Origin: Komagataeibacter saccharivorans
GTDB lineage: Bacteria; Pseudomonadota; Alphaproteobacteria; Acetobacterales; Acetobacteraceae
NCBI RefSeq assembly: GCF_003207825.1
Contig: NZ_NKTY01000005.1
Coordinates: forward strand, 62,001-126,000
Reading direction: 5' to 3'
DNA: 64,000 nt
Every line of letters begins with the position of its first letter. The stretch's first letter is position 1. The notes under the pieces were generated by a model, which ran no database searches, had not been told where the DNA came from, and saw nothing but the letters and a program-made list of their open reading frames with translations. Shown piece after piece: positions 8,544-16,870 of this stretch. The translations under genes were made by a program, and so were the position numbers.

Positions 8544-9609
8544 AGATGTCAGCCGGGCTGTCCGCGCGCAGGCTGCGACCGAGATCCCGGCCCAGACGCG
8601 CCGCATCCCCCGGTGCGCCACTGATGGAGCGTTTGAGCAGGAACGACCCGTCTTCGCGCGCGACAAGGCCGGTCAGGTGCAGTTCCGGCGCGCCCCCGGC
8701 CACGACCGGGATCAGCCGTGCATACCCGCCGATGGGGGTGCGGCACGAACCATCCAGTTCCGCCAGCAGCGCGCGTTCCGCCGTGGCGACGGCACGGGCC
8801 TCATAATCCTCGATTGCGGAAAGCAGTTCGCGCAGTTCCACATCGCTTTCACGCACGGTCACGCCCACAATGCCCTGCCCGGCCGCCGGCACCATGATGG
8901 TGGGATCAAGGATGACATCGGCACGGTCTTCCATGCCAAGGCGGCGCAGCCCGGCATAGGCCAGCAGCGTCGCATCGCACTGACGCGCCGCCAGCTTGTC
9001 CAGACGGGTCTGCACATTGCCGCGCAGCAGCCCGAAGCGCAGGTCGGGCCGGACATGCAGCATCTGCGCCTGACGGCGGACGGAGGCACAGCCCACCAGC
9101 GCGCCCTGCGGAAGGGCGGCATACGGGTCGGCGGGGTCCGGTTCATCACAGTCGGGGCCAAGGATCAGCACATCGCGCGCGTCCTCGCGCTTGAGGGTGC
9201 AGGCCAGCACCAGCCCCGGCGGCAGCGTGGTTTCCAGATCCTTGAGGCTGTGGACGGCGAAATCAATCCGGCCATCGGCAAGGGCTTCATGGATTTCCTT
9301 GGCGAAAAGACCCTTCCCGCCAATTTCCGCCAGCTTGCGGTTGAGCACCTGATCGCCGGTCGTGCTGATCTGGTGTTCCTGAAACGCGCCCATGTCGCGC
9401 AGCACCGGACAGAACCGGGTCAGCACCGTCAGGAAGGCCCGCGTCTGCACCAGCGCAAGCGGAGAGGCGCGCGTCCCGACCTTCAGCGGCAACTGCCGCC
9501 GGTGGGGTTCGGCGCGTGTGGTTTCCTTTCGCTGGCGGGCAGCGGCCTCGGCCGCGACTTTCTGTAGCGCGGACGACGGAAACGGGGCTGATGGCTTTGC
9601 GGACTCCAT
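8533..9609 (-). CDS. hemC: Hydroxymethylbilane synthase (porphobilinogen deaminase)
   Basis: Joins four porphobilinogen units into hydroxymethylbilane in haem synthesis. Clear markers are KVGTRASPLALVQT, the STTGD block, GGKGLFAKEIHEAL, DFAVHSLKDLETTLPPGL, LLRGNVQTRL and PAAGQGIVG. The cofactor-attachment cysteine is in LDGSCRTPIGGYA at about residue 289, where the dipyrromethane primer binds. Compared with other HemC proteins there is an extra basic N-terminal stretch of about 40 residues before KVGTRAS, with no good later start codon. hemD overlaps its 3' end, so the two are coupled; tsaD is divergent 71 bases away. Confidence 0.97.
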   Translation of the reverse strand: MESAKPSAPFPSSALQKVAAEAAARQRKETTRAEPHRRQLPLKVGTRASPLALVQTRAFLTVLTRFCPVLRDMGAFQEHQISTTGDQVLNRKLAEIGGKGLFAKEIHEALADGRIDFAVHSLKDLETTLPPGLVLACTLKREDARDVLILGPDCDEPDPADPYAALPQGALVGCASVRRQAQMLHVRPDLRFGLLRGNVQTRLDKLAARQCDATLLAYAGLRRLGMEDRADVILDPTIMVPAAGQGIVGVTVRESDVELRELLSAIEDYEARAVATAERALLAELDGSCRTPIGGYARLIPVVAGGAPELHLTGLVAREDGSFLLKRSISGAPGDAARLGRDLGRSLRADSPADIFAE

Positions 9610-9680
9610 CTCGCGTGTCTATTACCACATAACGATAAAGGAAAGATGACATTCCGCACCGCCGGATTGTAAATTGCGCC

Positions 9681-10805
9681 ATGCCCGACGCCACACAGAC
9701 ACCCCCCGAAATGCCAACTCCCGTTATGGCCATTGAATCTTCGTGCGATGACACGGCCTGCGCCATCGTTACGACAGACGGTCGGATACTGGCAGAAACG
9801 ACATTATCGCAATCCGGCCATGTGCCATTCGGCGGGGTCGTGCCCGAAATCGCGGCCCGCGCCCATCTTTCCGCGCTGCCCGCGCTGGTGCGCGACACGC
9901 TGGCGGCCGCGAACCTGCAGCCCCGTGATCTGGGGGCGATTGCCGCGAGCTGCGGGCCGGGCCTGATCGGTGGGCTGATCGTGGGGGCCGACATGGGCAA
10001 GGGCATGGCCATCGCGCTGGACCGCCCCTTCATTGCCGTCAACCATATCGAGGCCCACGCCCTGACCGCGCGCCTGCCCGGCATTGCCCCCAACGGCGCG
10101 CCCTTCCCCTACCTGCTGCTGCTGGTGTCGGGTGGGCACTGCCAGTGCATCGCGGTGGAAGGGGTGGGCCATTACCGCAGGCTGGGCGGCACGATCGACG
10201 ATGCGGCGGGGGAAGCGTTCGACAAGGTCGCCAAGATGCTGGGGCTTGGCTGGCCCGGCGGCCCGGCGGTGGAACAGCTTGCGCGCGAAGGCGATCCGCA
10301 TGCGGTAGCCCTGCCCCGTCCCCTCATGGGCCGGGCGGGATGCGACTTTTCATTTTCGGGCCTCAAGACCGCCGTGGCGCAGAAACTCCCGACCGAGGTG
10401 CGCACGGCCCTTTCACGCCAGCAGGCGGCGGACCTTGCCGCCAGTTTCCAGCAGGCGGTGAGTGACATCGTCATCGACCGCCTTGGCCATGCGCTGGAAA
10501 TGATGGAGCGTCCGACCACGCTGGTGGTCGCGGGCGGGGTTGCGGCCAATGGCGTACTGCGCGCCCGGCTGCGGGAATTCGCCAGCGCGCATGACCTGCC
10601 CTTCGCCGCGCCACCGCTGCGCCTGTGCACGGACAATGCGGTCATGGTGGCATGGGCCGCGATCGAAACCATGCACGCGCGGCGCGACCTCGGCCTGCCC
10701 ATCCCTGATGACATCGCCATGCGCCCCCGCCCCCGCTGGCCGCTATCGGAAATGGCTGCGCGCATGACGGTGGACGATACGCCCCGGCCCCCTGCGGGAG
10801 CATGA
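9681..10805 (+). CDS. tsaD: tRNA N6-adenosine threonylcarbamoyltransferase
   Basis: Transfers threonylcarbamoyl to A37 of tRNAs reading ANN codons, working with TsaB and TsaE. The 374-residue protein starts with VMAIESSCDDTACAIV, contains the metal-binding HIEAH motif in VNHIEAHALTARLPG, the nucleotide-binding SCGPGLIGGLIVGADMGKG and LVSGGHCQ, and the late VAGGVAANGVLRARL block. It reads away from hemC and is followed by gpsA, an arrangement common in alphaproteobacteria. The two are separated by about 140 bases, so cotranscription is possible but not shown. Confidence 0.98.
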   Translation: MPDATQTPPEMPTPVMAIESSCDDTACAIVTTDGRILAETTLSQSGHVPFGGVVPEIAARAHLSALPALVRDTLAAANLQPRDLGAIAASCGPGLIGGLIVGADMGKGMAIALDRPFIAVNHIEAHALTARLPGIAPNGAPFPYLLLLVSGGHCQCIAVEGVGHYRRLGGTIDDAAGEAFDKVAKMLGLGWPGGPAVEQLAREGDPHAVALPRPLMGRAGCDFSFSGLKTAVAQKLPTEVRTALSRQQAADLAASFQQAVSDIVIDRLGHALEMMERPTTLVVAGGVAANGVLRARLREFASAHDLPFAAPPLRLCTDNAVMVAWAAIETMHARRDLGLPIPDDIAMRPRPRWPLSEMAARMTVDDTPRPPAGA

Positions 10806-10948
10806 CGTTACCGTTGCTGACCTTCCGTTACACGACATGTCCACACTGCCGCGCCCCGACCCTTGCATGGCAACCCCAACTGGCGCATTGCGATTAAACC
10901 GAAAAAACAGAATGCCGGGTACGGCACACACCTCCGGGGAATGAACGG

Positions 10949-11920
10949 ATGACGCACACCGCACGGATTGCCGTTATCGGCGCAGGCGCATGGGGCACGG
11001 CACTGGCCATGCAGGCCGCGCGCGCCGGTGCCGATGTCAGCCTGTGGGCACGCAATCCCGCCACCATGTCCGCAGGCCGCGTCATGCCCCGCCTGCCCGG
11101 TTTTGCCCTGCCGCCGACCATTACCGTCACCAGTGACCTGCCCCGTCAGGCGGACCTGATCCTGCTGGCCTGTCCCATGCAGCATCTGCGCGCCACGGCG
11201 GCGATGGTCCCGGCCTGCGCGCCGCTGATCGCGTGCTGCAAGGGGATCGAACGCGAAACCGGCCTCATGCCGCTACAGGTGCTGACAGGGCTGTTTCCCC
11301 ACAGCGTGCTGGGCGTTCTGTCCGGTCCCAATTTCGCGCATGAAATCGCAGCCGGACTGCCCGCCGCCGCCGTACTGGCCAGCCCCGACCGCGCACAGGC
11401 GCGCAGGCTGGCCGACCTGCTGACCACGCCCGCCTTCCGCCTGTATGCCAGCGATGACCCGACCGGCGTGCAACTGGGCGGGGCGGCCAAAAATGTCGTC
11501 GCCATCGCCGCCGGGGCCGCCATGGGCGCGAAACTGGGCGAAAACGCGCGCGCAGCACTGATGACACGCGGCATAGCCGAACTGGCCCGCCTGTCACACG
11601 CGCTTGGCGGGCGGCCCGAAACGCTGTCCGGTCTGGCGGGGGTGGGCGACCTGCTGCTGACCTGCACGGGTCAGGCTTCACGCAATTACCGGCTGGGACT
11701 GGCGATCGGGCAGGGCACGCCCGCACCGCAGGCGGCACAGGCGCTGGAAGGCGTGGCCGAAGGCATGGCCACCGCCCCGGCGCTGTACCAGCTTGCGCAG
11801 CGCCACGATGTCAGCACCCCCGTCATCGCCACCGTAACGGGACTGCTTGCGGGAACGATCGACATGGCCGAAGCCAGCCGCCGCCTGCTGGCGCGGCCCG
11901 TCGGGCACGAATTCGCATGA
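10949..11920 (+). CDS. gpsA: NAD(P)-dependent glycerol-3-phosphate dehydrogenase
   Basis: Reduces dihydroxyacetone phosphate to sn-glycerol-3-phosphate, the backbone of membrane phospholipids. Rossmann motif IGAGAWGTALA is at residues 10-20; SGPNFAHEIAAGLPAA and the catalytic-lysine block GGAAKNVVAIAAGAAMG follow, then the C-terminal SGLAGVGDLLLTCTG and EGVAEGMATA. Length 323 is normal. A GGGGAATG-type ribosome site precedes the ATG, about 4 bases off an overlapping earlier ATG in another frame. Confidence 0.98.
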   Translation: MTHTARIAVIGAGAWGTALAMQAARAGADVSLWARNPATMSAGRVMPRLPGFALPPTITVTSDLPRQADLILLACPMQHLRATAAMVPACAPLIACCKGIERETGLMPLQVLTGLFPHSVLGVLSGPNFAHEIAAGLPAAAVLASPDRAQARRLADLLTTPAFRLYASDDPTGVQLGGAAKNVVAIAAGAAMGAKLGENARAALMTRGIAELARLSHALGGRPETLSGLAGVGDLLLTCTGQASRNYRLGLAIGQGTPAPQAAQALEGVAEGMATAPALYQLAQRHDVSTPVIATVTGLLAGTIDMAEASRRLLARPVGHEFA

Positions 11921-12026
11921 AGGTTCCACGCCGCCACATTTCACACACGCGAACTGACCGCTTGACCACCGCCATCACAGCCTGCAATCGGGTCACTCCG
12001 GCGCGCATACAGAACCGAGCTTTTCA

Positions 12027-12512
12027 ATGACCACAATCCATGACTTCGTCCTGCCCAGCCTGAACGGAGGGGAGATCGATCTTTCCACCCTGCGGGGAAA
12101 GCCGATCCTTATCGCCAACACGGCCTCCCGATGCGGTTTCACGCCGCAATATGAAGGATTGCAGAACCTGTGGACGACGTGGCGCAGCCACGACCTGATG
12201 GTCATTGGCGTGCCGTCGAATGATTTTGGCGCACAGGAACCCGGCACCCCCGACGAAATCACCACCTTCTGCCAGCGCAACTACAGCGTCACCTTCCCCC
12301 TGACCGCCAAGAGCCATGTCAAGGGACCGCAGGCGATTCCCCTGTTCCGCTGGCTGGCGCGGGAAGGTGGTTTCCTGTCGCTGCCGCGGTGGAATTTCTA
12401 CAAATACCTGATCGGGCGCGACGGCAATCTGGTGAACTGGTTCACATCCATCACATCCCCCGAATCGCGGCGCGTGCGCATGGCGGTCGAACGCGCCGTG
12501 ATGGACCACTGA
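12027..12512 (+). CDS. Glutathione peroxidase family thiol peroxidase
   Basis: A 161-residue cytoplasmic peroxidase of the GPx fold. The active-site cysteine is Cys36 in NTASRCGFTPQYEGLQNL, where animal enzymes have selenocysteine; VIGVPSNDFGAQEPGT and RWNFYKYLIGRDG carry the remaining active-site Gln/Asn and Trp-Asn regions. Bacterial members usually reduce hydroperoxides with thioredoxin or glutathione; which is used here cannot be told. It lies 107 bases after gpsA and 38 bases before murJ on the same strand. Confidence 0.9.
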   Translation: MTTIHDFVLPSLNGGEIDLSTLRGKPILIANTASRCGFTPQYEGLQNLWTTWRSHDLMVIGVPSNDFGAQEPGTPDEITTFCQRNYSVTFPLTAKSHVKGPQAIPLFRWLAREGGFLSLPRWNFYKYLIGRDGNLVNWFTSITSPESRRVRMAVERAVMDH

Positions 12513-12549
12513 TGACGGATCGAAGCGGCGGGCATTTCCTGCTGGCGCG

Positions 12550-14112
12550 ATGCTGAAGGGCTTTCTGACCGTAAGCGGCTGGACCATGATCAGCCGCGTG
12601 CTGGGGCTGGTGCGCGACCAGCTTCTTGCGGCCTTTCTGGGCACTGGCGTTGCGCAGGACGCCTACCAGATCGCTTTCCGCCTGCCCAACATGTTCCGCC
12701 GCCTGTTTGGCGAAGGGGCGCTGAACGCCGCCTTCGTGCCGCTGTTCTCCTCCCTGCTGGAACGCGAAGGCAAGGACACCGCCCGGCGCTTTGCGTGCGA
12801 GACGATGAGCGTGCTGCTGTCATGGCTGCTGCTGCTGACCGTGCTGGGGGAAGTTTTCATGCCCGGCGTGCTGAGCGTGATCGCGCCGGGCTTCACCCAT
12901 GGCGGCGCGCGCGATTCGCTGGCCATATCGCTCAGCCGCATCACCTTTCCCTACCTGCTGCTGATCTGCGGGGCCGCGCTGGTGTCGGGCGTGCTGAACG
13001 GCATGCATCAGTTTGGCGTGGCGGCGGCGGCCTATGTCAGCTTCAACGTGATCGGCATTGCCGCCATCCTGATCCTGCCACCCTTCACGGGTGATGTCGC
13101 GCATGCTGCCGCATGGGGGGTGAGCGCATCGGGCGTGGTCCAGTTTGGCATCCTGCTTTACGCCGCCCGCCGCGCGGGCATGCGGCTGCGGCTGGTCATG
13201 CCCTGCCTTACGCCCCGCATCCGCACCCTGCTGGCGCGGATGGGCGTGGGACTGGTGGGCAGCGGCATCACGCAGATCAATTTCATGGTGGACACCATCA
13301 TCGCCACCCTGCTGCCGGCGGGTAGCGTTTCGCTCATGTATTTCGCTGACCGGGTGAACCAGCTTCCCCTTGGCGTGCTGGGGGCGGCGGCGGGCACCAC
13401 ATTGCTGCCGGTACTGACCCGTTCGCTTGCGGCGGGAGATATCGCGGGTGCGCACCGCACGCAGGGCCGGGCCATTTCCTATGCGCTGGTCCTGACGCTG
13501 CCAGCGGCGGCGGGGCTGCTGGTCGTTGCGGCCCCGGTGATGATGGCGCTGTTCGGTCATGGCCATTTCTCGGCGCGGGATGCGGTTCTGGCGGCACAGT
13601 CGCTGCGTGCCTACGCTGTGGGCCTGCCCGCCTTCGTGCTGGTCAAGGTGCTCTCACCGGGGTTTTTCGCCCGTGGCGATACCCGCACGCCGGTTCTGGT
13701 GGGACTTGGCACGCTGGTACTGAACTTCATCCTCAACATAAGCTTCATGCACTGGCTGGCGCATATCGGACCGCCACTGGCCAGCAGTCTGGCCGCCATG
13801 GTCAACGCGGGCGTTCTGGCGTTCATCCTGATGCGGCGCGGGGCGCTGATGCCCGATCCGCTGCTTGTCCGCCAGCTTGGTGGCATGGTCATGTGCGCGG
13901 CCCTGATGGCGGCAGGGCTTGTGGCGGCGGGATACACGCCGCTGGGCGGGGCGATGCAGGCCGGTCCCGTGCTGCGCATTGTGGATGTGGGCGTGCTGAT
14001 CGCCATTGGCATAAGCATCTACCTTGCGGCGCTGCACCTGCTGGGGATCACCGATATGCGACAGGTCGCCAGTGCCATCAACCGCCGGTTGCACCGCAAC
14101 AGGCAGGCATAG
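12550..14112 (+). CDS. murJ: Lipid II flippase MurJ
   Basis: Inner-membrane flippase that moves the peptidoglycan precursor lipid II to the periplasm. The 520-residue protein has about 14 hydrophobic segments of the MVF fold. Typical landmarks are the N-terminal SGWTMISRVLGLVRDQLLAA, the LPNMFRRLFGEGALNAAFVP loop, NEE-less but basic loops, and PLGVLGAAAGTTLLPVLTRS, which contains the PxGxxxxA-type family motif. In related genomes mviN/murJ, mutS and glnD form a conserved cluster, as here. Confidence 0.97.
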   Translation: MLKGFLTVSGWTMISRVLGLVRDQLLAAFLGTGVAQDAYQIAFRLPNMFRRLFGEGALNAAFVPLFSSLLEREGKDTARRFACETMSVLLSWLLLLTVLGEVFMPGVLSVIAPGFTHGGARDSLAISLSRITFPYLLLICGAALVSGVLNGMHQFGVAAAAYVSFNVIGIAAILILPPFTGDVAHAAAWGVSASGVVQFGILLYAARRAGMRLRLVMPCLTPRIRTLLARMGVGLVGSGITQINFMVDTIIATLLPAGSVSLMYFADRVNQLPLGVLGAAAGTTLLPVLTRSLAAGDIAGAHRTQGRAISYALVLTLPAAAGLLVVAAPVMMALFGHGHFSARDAVLAAQSLRAYAVGLPAFVLVKVLSPGFFARGDTRTPVLVGLGTLVLNFILNISFMHWLAHIGPPLASSLAAMVNAGVLAFILMRRGALMPDPLLVRQLGGMVMCAALMAAGLVAAGYTPLGGAMQAGPVLRIVDVGVLIAIGISIYLAALHLLGITDMRQVASAINRRLHRNRQA

Positions 14113-14167
14113 GAAAGCCATAAAATCCGGACTGGCGAATCCGCCATCCCGCCGCTAGACACCGGGC

Positions 14168-16786
14168 ATGACATTCCCATCCCCCGAAGGTGCTTCGCCC
14201 GCCATGGCGCAGTGGTTCGCGCTTAAAGCCGAACATCCCGATGCGCTCCTGTTCTTCCGGATGGGAGATTTCTACGAACTGTTTTTCAACGATGCGGAAG
14301 CAGCGGCCTCCGCGCTGGATATCTCACTGACCGCACGCGGCACGCATGGGGGGGAGCCCATTCCCATGTGCGGCGTGCCGGTGCATGCGGCGCAGGCCTA
14401 TCTGGCCCGGCTGATCCGCCGGGGTTTTCGCGTATCGGTGGCGGAACAGACGGAACAGCCACGCAAGGGACGCCCCGCATCCAAGGGACCGCTGCGGCGC
14501 GCGGTCGTGCGGCTGATCACGCCGGGCACCCTGACGGAAGATGAACTGCTGGAAGCGGGACGGCAGAACCTGCTGGCCTGCATCGTCTGCCCCACCGGCC
14601 GCGACAGCGCCGATCCGGGTCTGGCATGGATCGATATTTCCACCGGCCTGTTTGAAACCGCGTGCGTCCCGGCGCGCGACATGCACGACCTGCTGGGCCG
14701 TCTGGACCCGGCGGAAATCCTGTGCACGGACAATGTCGAACTGGGTGATTTCGCCGACCGCCGCACCCCTGTCCTGCTGCCCGCAGGCCCGGAGGCCGCC
14801 CGCCAGCGCATGGCGGAAGCCTTCGGCGTGGCCAGTCTGGACGCGTTCGGCACCTTCAGCGATGCGGAAGCGCTGGCCGCCGGGGCCGCCATCGATTACA
14901 TCCGCCGCAGTCAGGCGGGGCAGTTGCCGCGCCTGTCGCATCCCCGGCCCAGCTACAGCGGGGATGTCCTGGGCCTCGACCCCGCCACGCGGGCAAGCCT
15001 TGACCTGCTGCGCACACGCGATGGCACGACCGAGCATACCCTGTTCGCAGCCGTGGCCCGCACGGTTACCGCAGCGGGCAGCCGCCTGCTGGCGGACTGG
15101 ATCGCAGCCCCCCTGACCGATCCCGAGCGCATCGCCCGCCGTCAGGCAGGATGGACGTGGCTGCTGGACAAGCACGGCATACGCGATGACCTGCGCGCCT
15201 GCCTGCGCACCGCGCCCGACATGGCGCGCGCGCTTGGCCGTCTTTCACTGGGGCGGGGGCAGCCACGCGATGCGGTCGCGATCCGCATCGCCCTTGGGGT
15301 CGCGCGCGAGGTCGGACAGATCCTGAACCGGCAGGAAGAACTGCCCCCCATACTGGCGCAGGCCGTGGGCCATCTGGACCGCGCGCATGAACTGCAGGAC
15401 CTGCTGGCGCGCGCACTGGCCGAAAACCCGCCCGCCCGCCTTGATGACGGCGGCATCATCGCCACGGGTTATGATGAGGAACTGGATGCGCAGCGCGAAC
15501 TGCGCGACGGCAGCCGCCGCGTTATCGCCGCCCTGCAGAAGGAATATGCCGAACAGTTCGACATCGCCAACCTCAAGATCCGTCACCATGCGCAGCTTGG
15601 CTATGTGATCGAGGTTCCGGCAGCCGCCAGTGCGCGCCTGCGCGGGCATGAGGACCTCATCATGCGGCAGGGCACGGCCAGCGCCAGCCGCTTTTCAACC
15701 GAACGGCTGGTCAGCCTTGACCAGCAGATCGCACAGGCGGCTGAAAACGCCGGCCTGCGCGAACGCCACCTGTTCACGCAGGTCGTGCGCCACATTCTGG
15801 ATGAAGCCGCCCTGCCGGACATGGCCGCCGCCCTGTCCTGCATCGACATCGCGCAGTCCTGCGCCATGCTGGCGGGCGGGGGTACATGGTGCTGCCCCGT
15901 GGTGGGAGATGACACGGGTTTCGTCATCGAAGGCTGCCGCCATCCGGTGGTGGAAGCAGCCCTGCCCAGGAACGCACGCTTCACCCCCAATGACTGCGAC
16001 CTTGAACCCGACCGCCGCATCATGCTGCTGACCGGCCCCAACATGGCGGGCAAATCGACCTTCCTGCGGCAGACGGCGCTGGCGGTCATTCTGGCGCAGG
16101 CCGGGCTGCCGGTGGCGGCGCAGGCCATGCGCATCGGGGTGGTGGACCGCCTGTTCTCCCGCGTGGGTGCTGCCGATGACCTTGCGCGCGGTCGCTCCAC
16201 CTTCATGGTGGAAATGACCGAGACCGCAGCCATCCTCAATCAGGCGGGACCGAAATCGCTAGTGGTGGTGGACGAGATCGGGCGCGGCACCTCCACGCTC
16301 GATGGTCTGGCCATTGCATGGGCCGTGCTGGAAACGCTGCATTCCACCCTGCGCTCGCGTGCCATCTTCGCCACCCATTTCCATGAACTGGCCGAACTGG
16401 CCAACAGCATGCCGCGCCTTTCCCCCCACACCATGAGCGTGCGGGAATGGAAGGGGCAGGTCATTTTCCAGCACGAGGTCATTCCCGGCTGCGCGCGGCG
16501 GAGCTGGGGCGTGCATGTCGCCCGTCTGGCGGGCGTGCCCGAACCGGTGGTGCGCCGCGCGGGCAGGCTGCTGGGCATGCTGGAAAAGGAACGCGGCAGG
16601 CAGGCGCCGCCACTGCCCCTGTTTGAACAGCACATGGCGGAAAAGCCCGAAGAGGACATCGCGCCCCCATCCCCCGCCGTTCCGCCCGCCGTGGTGGACA
16701 TGCTGGAAGAACTGGACCCGGATGCGCTCAGCCCTCGCACGGCGCTGGAAATGCTTTATAAACTCAAAAAACTGTTGAAAGCCTGA
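14168..16786 (+). CDS. mutS: DNA mismatch repair protein MutS
   Basis: Recognises base mismatches and small loops and starts mismatch repair with MutL. The mismatch-wedge motif F-Y-E lies in GDFYELF at residues 35-37 of the 872-residue protein. The connector, lever and clamp regions follow, then the C-terminal ATPase with Walker A TGPNMAGKST at about 622, the SRVGAADDLARGRSTFMVEM block, Walker B in LVVVDEIGRGTSTLDG, and the FATHFHEL signature. The C-terminus ends in a helix-turn-helix region. Sits between murJ and glnD on the same strand. Confidence 0.98.
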   Translation: MTFPSPEGASPAMAQWFALKAEHPDALLFFRMGDFYELFFNDAEAAASALDISLTARGTHGGEPIPMCGVPVHAAQAYLARLIRRGFRVSVAEQTEQPRKGRPASKGPLRRAVVRLITPGTLTEDELLEAGRQNLLACIVCPTGRDSADPGLAWIDISTGLFETACVPARDMHDLLGRLDPAEILCTDNVELGDFADRRTPVLLPAGPEAARQRMAEAFGVASLDAFGTFSDAEALAAGAAIDYIRRSQAGQLPRLSHPRPSYSGDVLGLDPATRASLDLLRTRDGTTEHTLFAAVARTVTAAGSRLLADWIAAPLTDPERIARRQAGWTWLLDKHGIRDDLRACLRTAPDMARALGRLSLGRGQPRDAVAIRIALGVAREVGQILNRQEELPPILAQAVGHLDRAHELQDLLARALAENPPARLDDGGIIATGYDEELDAQRELRDGSRRVIAALQKEYAEQFDIANLKIRHHAQLGYVIEVPAAASARLRGHEDLIMRQGTASASRFSTERLVSLDQQIAQAAENAGLRERHLFTQVVRHILDEAALPDMAAALSCIDIAQSCAMLAGGGTWCCPVVGDDTGFVIEGCRHPVVEAALPRNARFTPNDCDLEPDRRIMLLTGPNMAGKSTFLRQTALAVILAQAGLPVAAQAMRIGVVDRLFSRVGAADDLARGRSTFMVEMTETAAILNQAGPKSLVVVDEIGRGTSTLDGLAIAWAVLETLHSTLRSRAIFATHFHELAELANSMPRLSPHTMSVREWKGQVIFQHEVIPGCARRSWGVHVARLAGVPEPVVRRAGRLLGMLEKERGRQAPPLPLFEQHMAEKPEEDIAPPSPAVPPAVVDMLEELDPDALSPRTALEMLYKLKKLLKA

Positions 16787-16800
16787 TACAGCACTGGACC

Positions 16801-16820
16801 TGCCGCCATTAAGGGCGGCA
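16801..16820 (+). terminator. Short stem-loop between mutS and glnD
   Basis: Seven-base perfect arms TGCCGCC / GGCGGCA with a 6-base loop, 15 bases after the mutS stop. It lacks a T-run, so it may be a weak terminator or an mRNA-stabilising hairpin. Confidence 0.4.
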
Positions 16821-16870
16821 CACTCCAACCCTTATCCCTATCGTCATTCACAGGACGCCATCTGGCCACG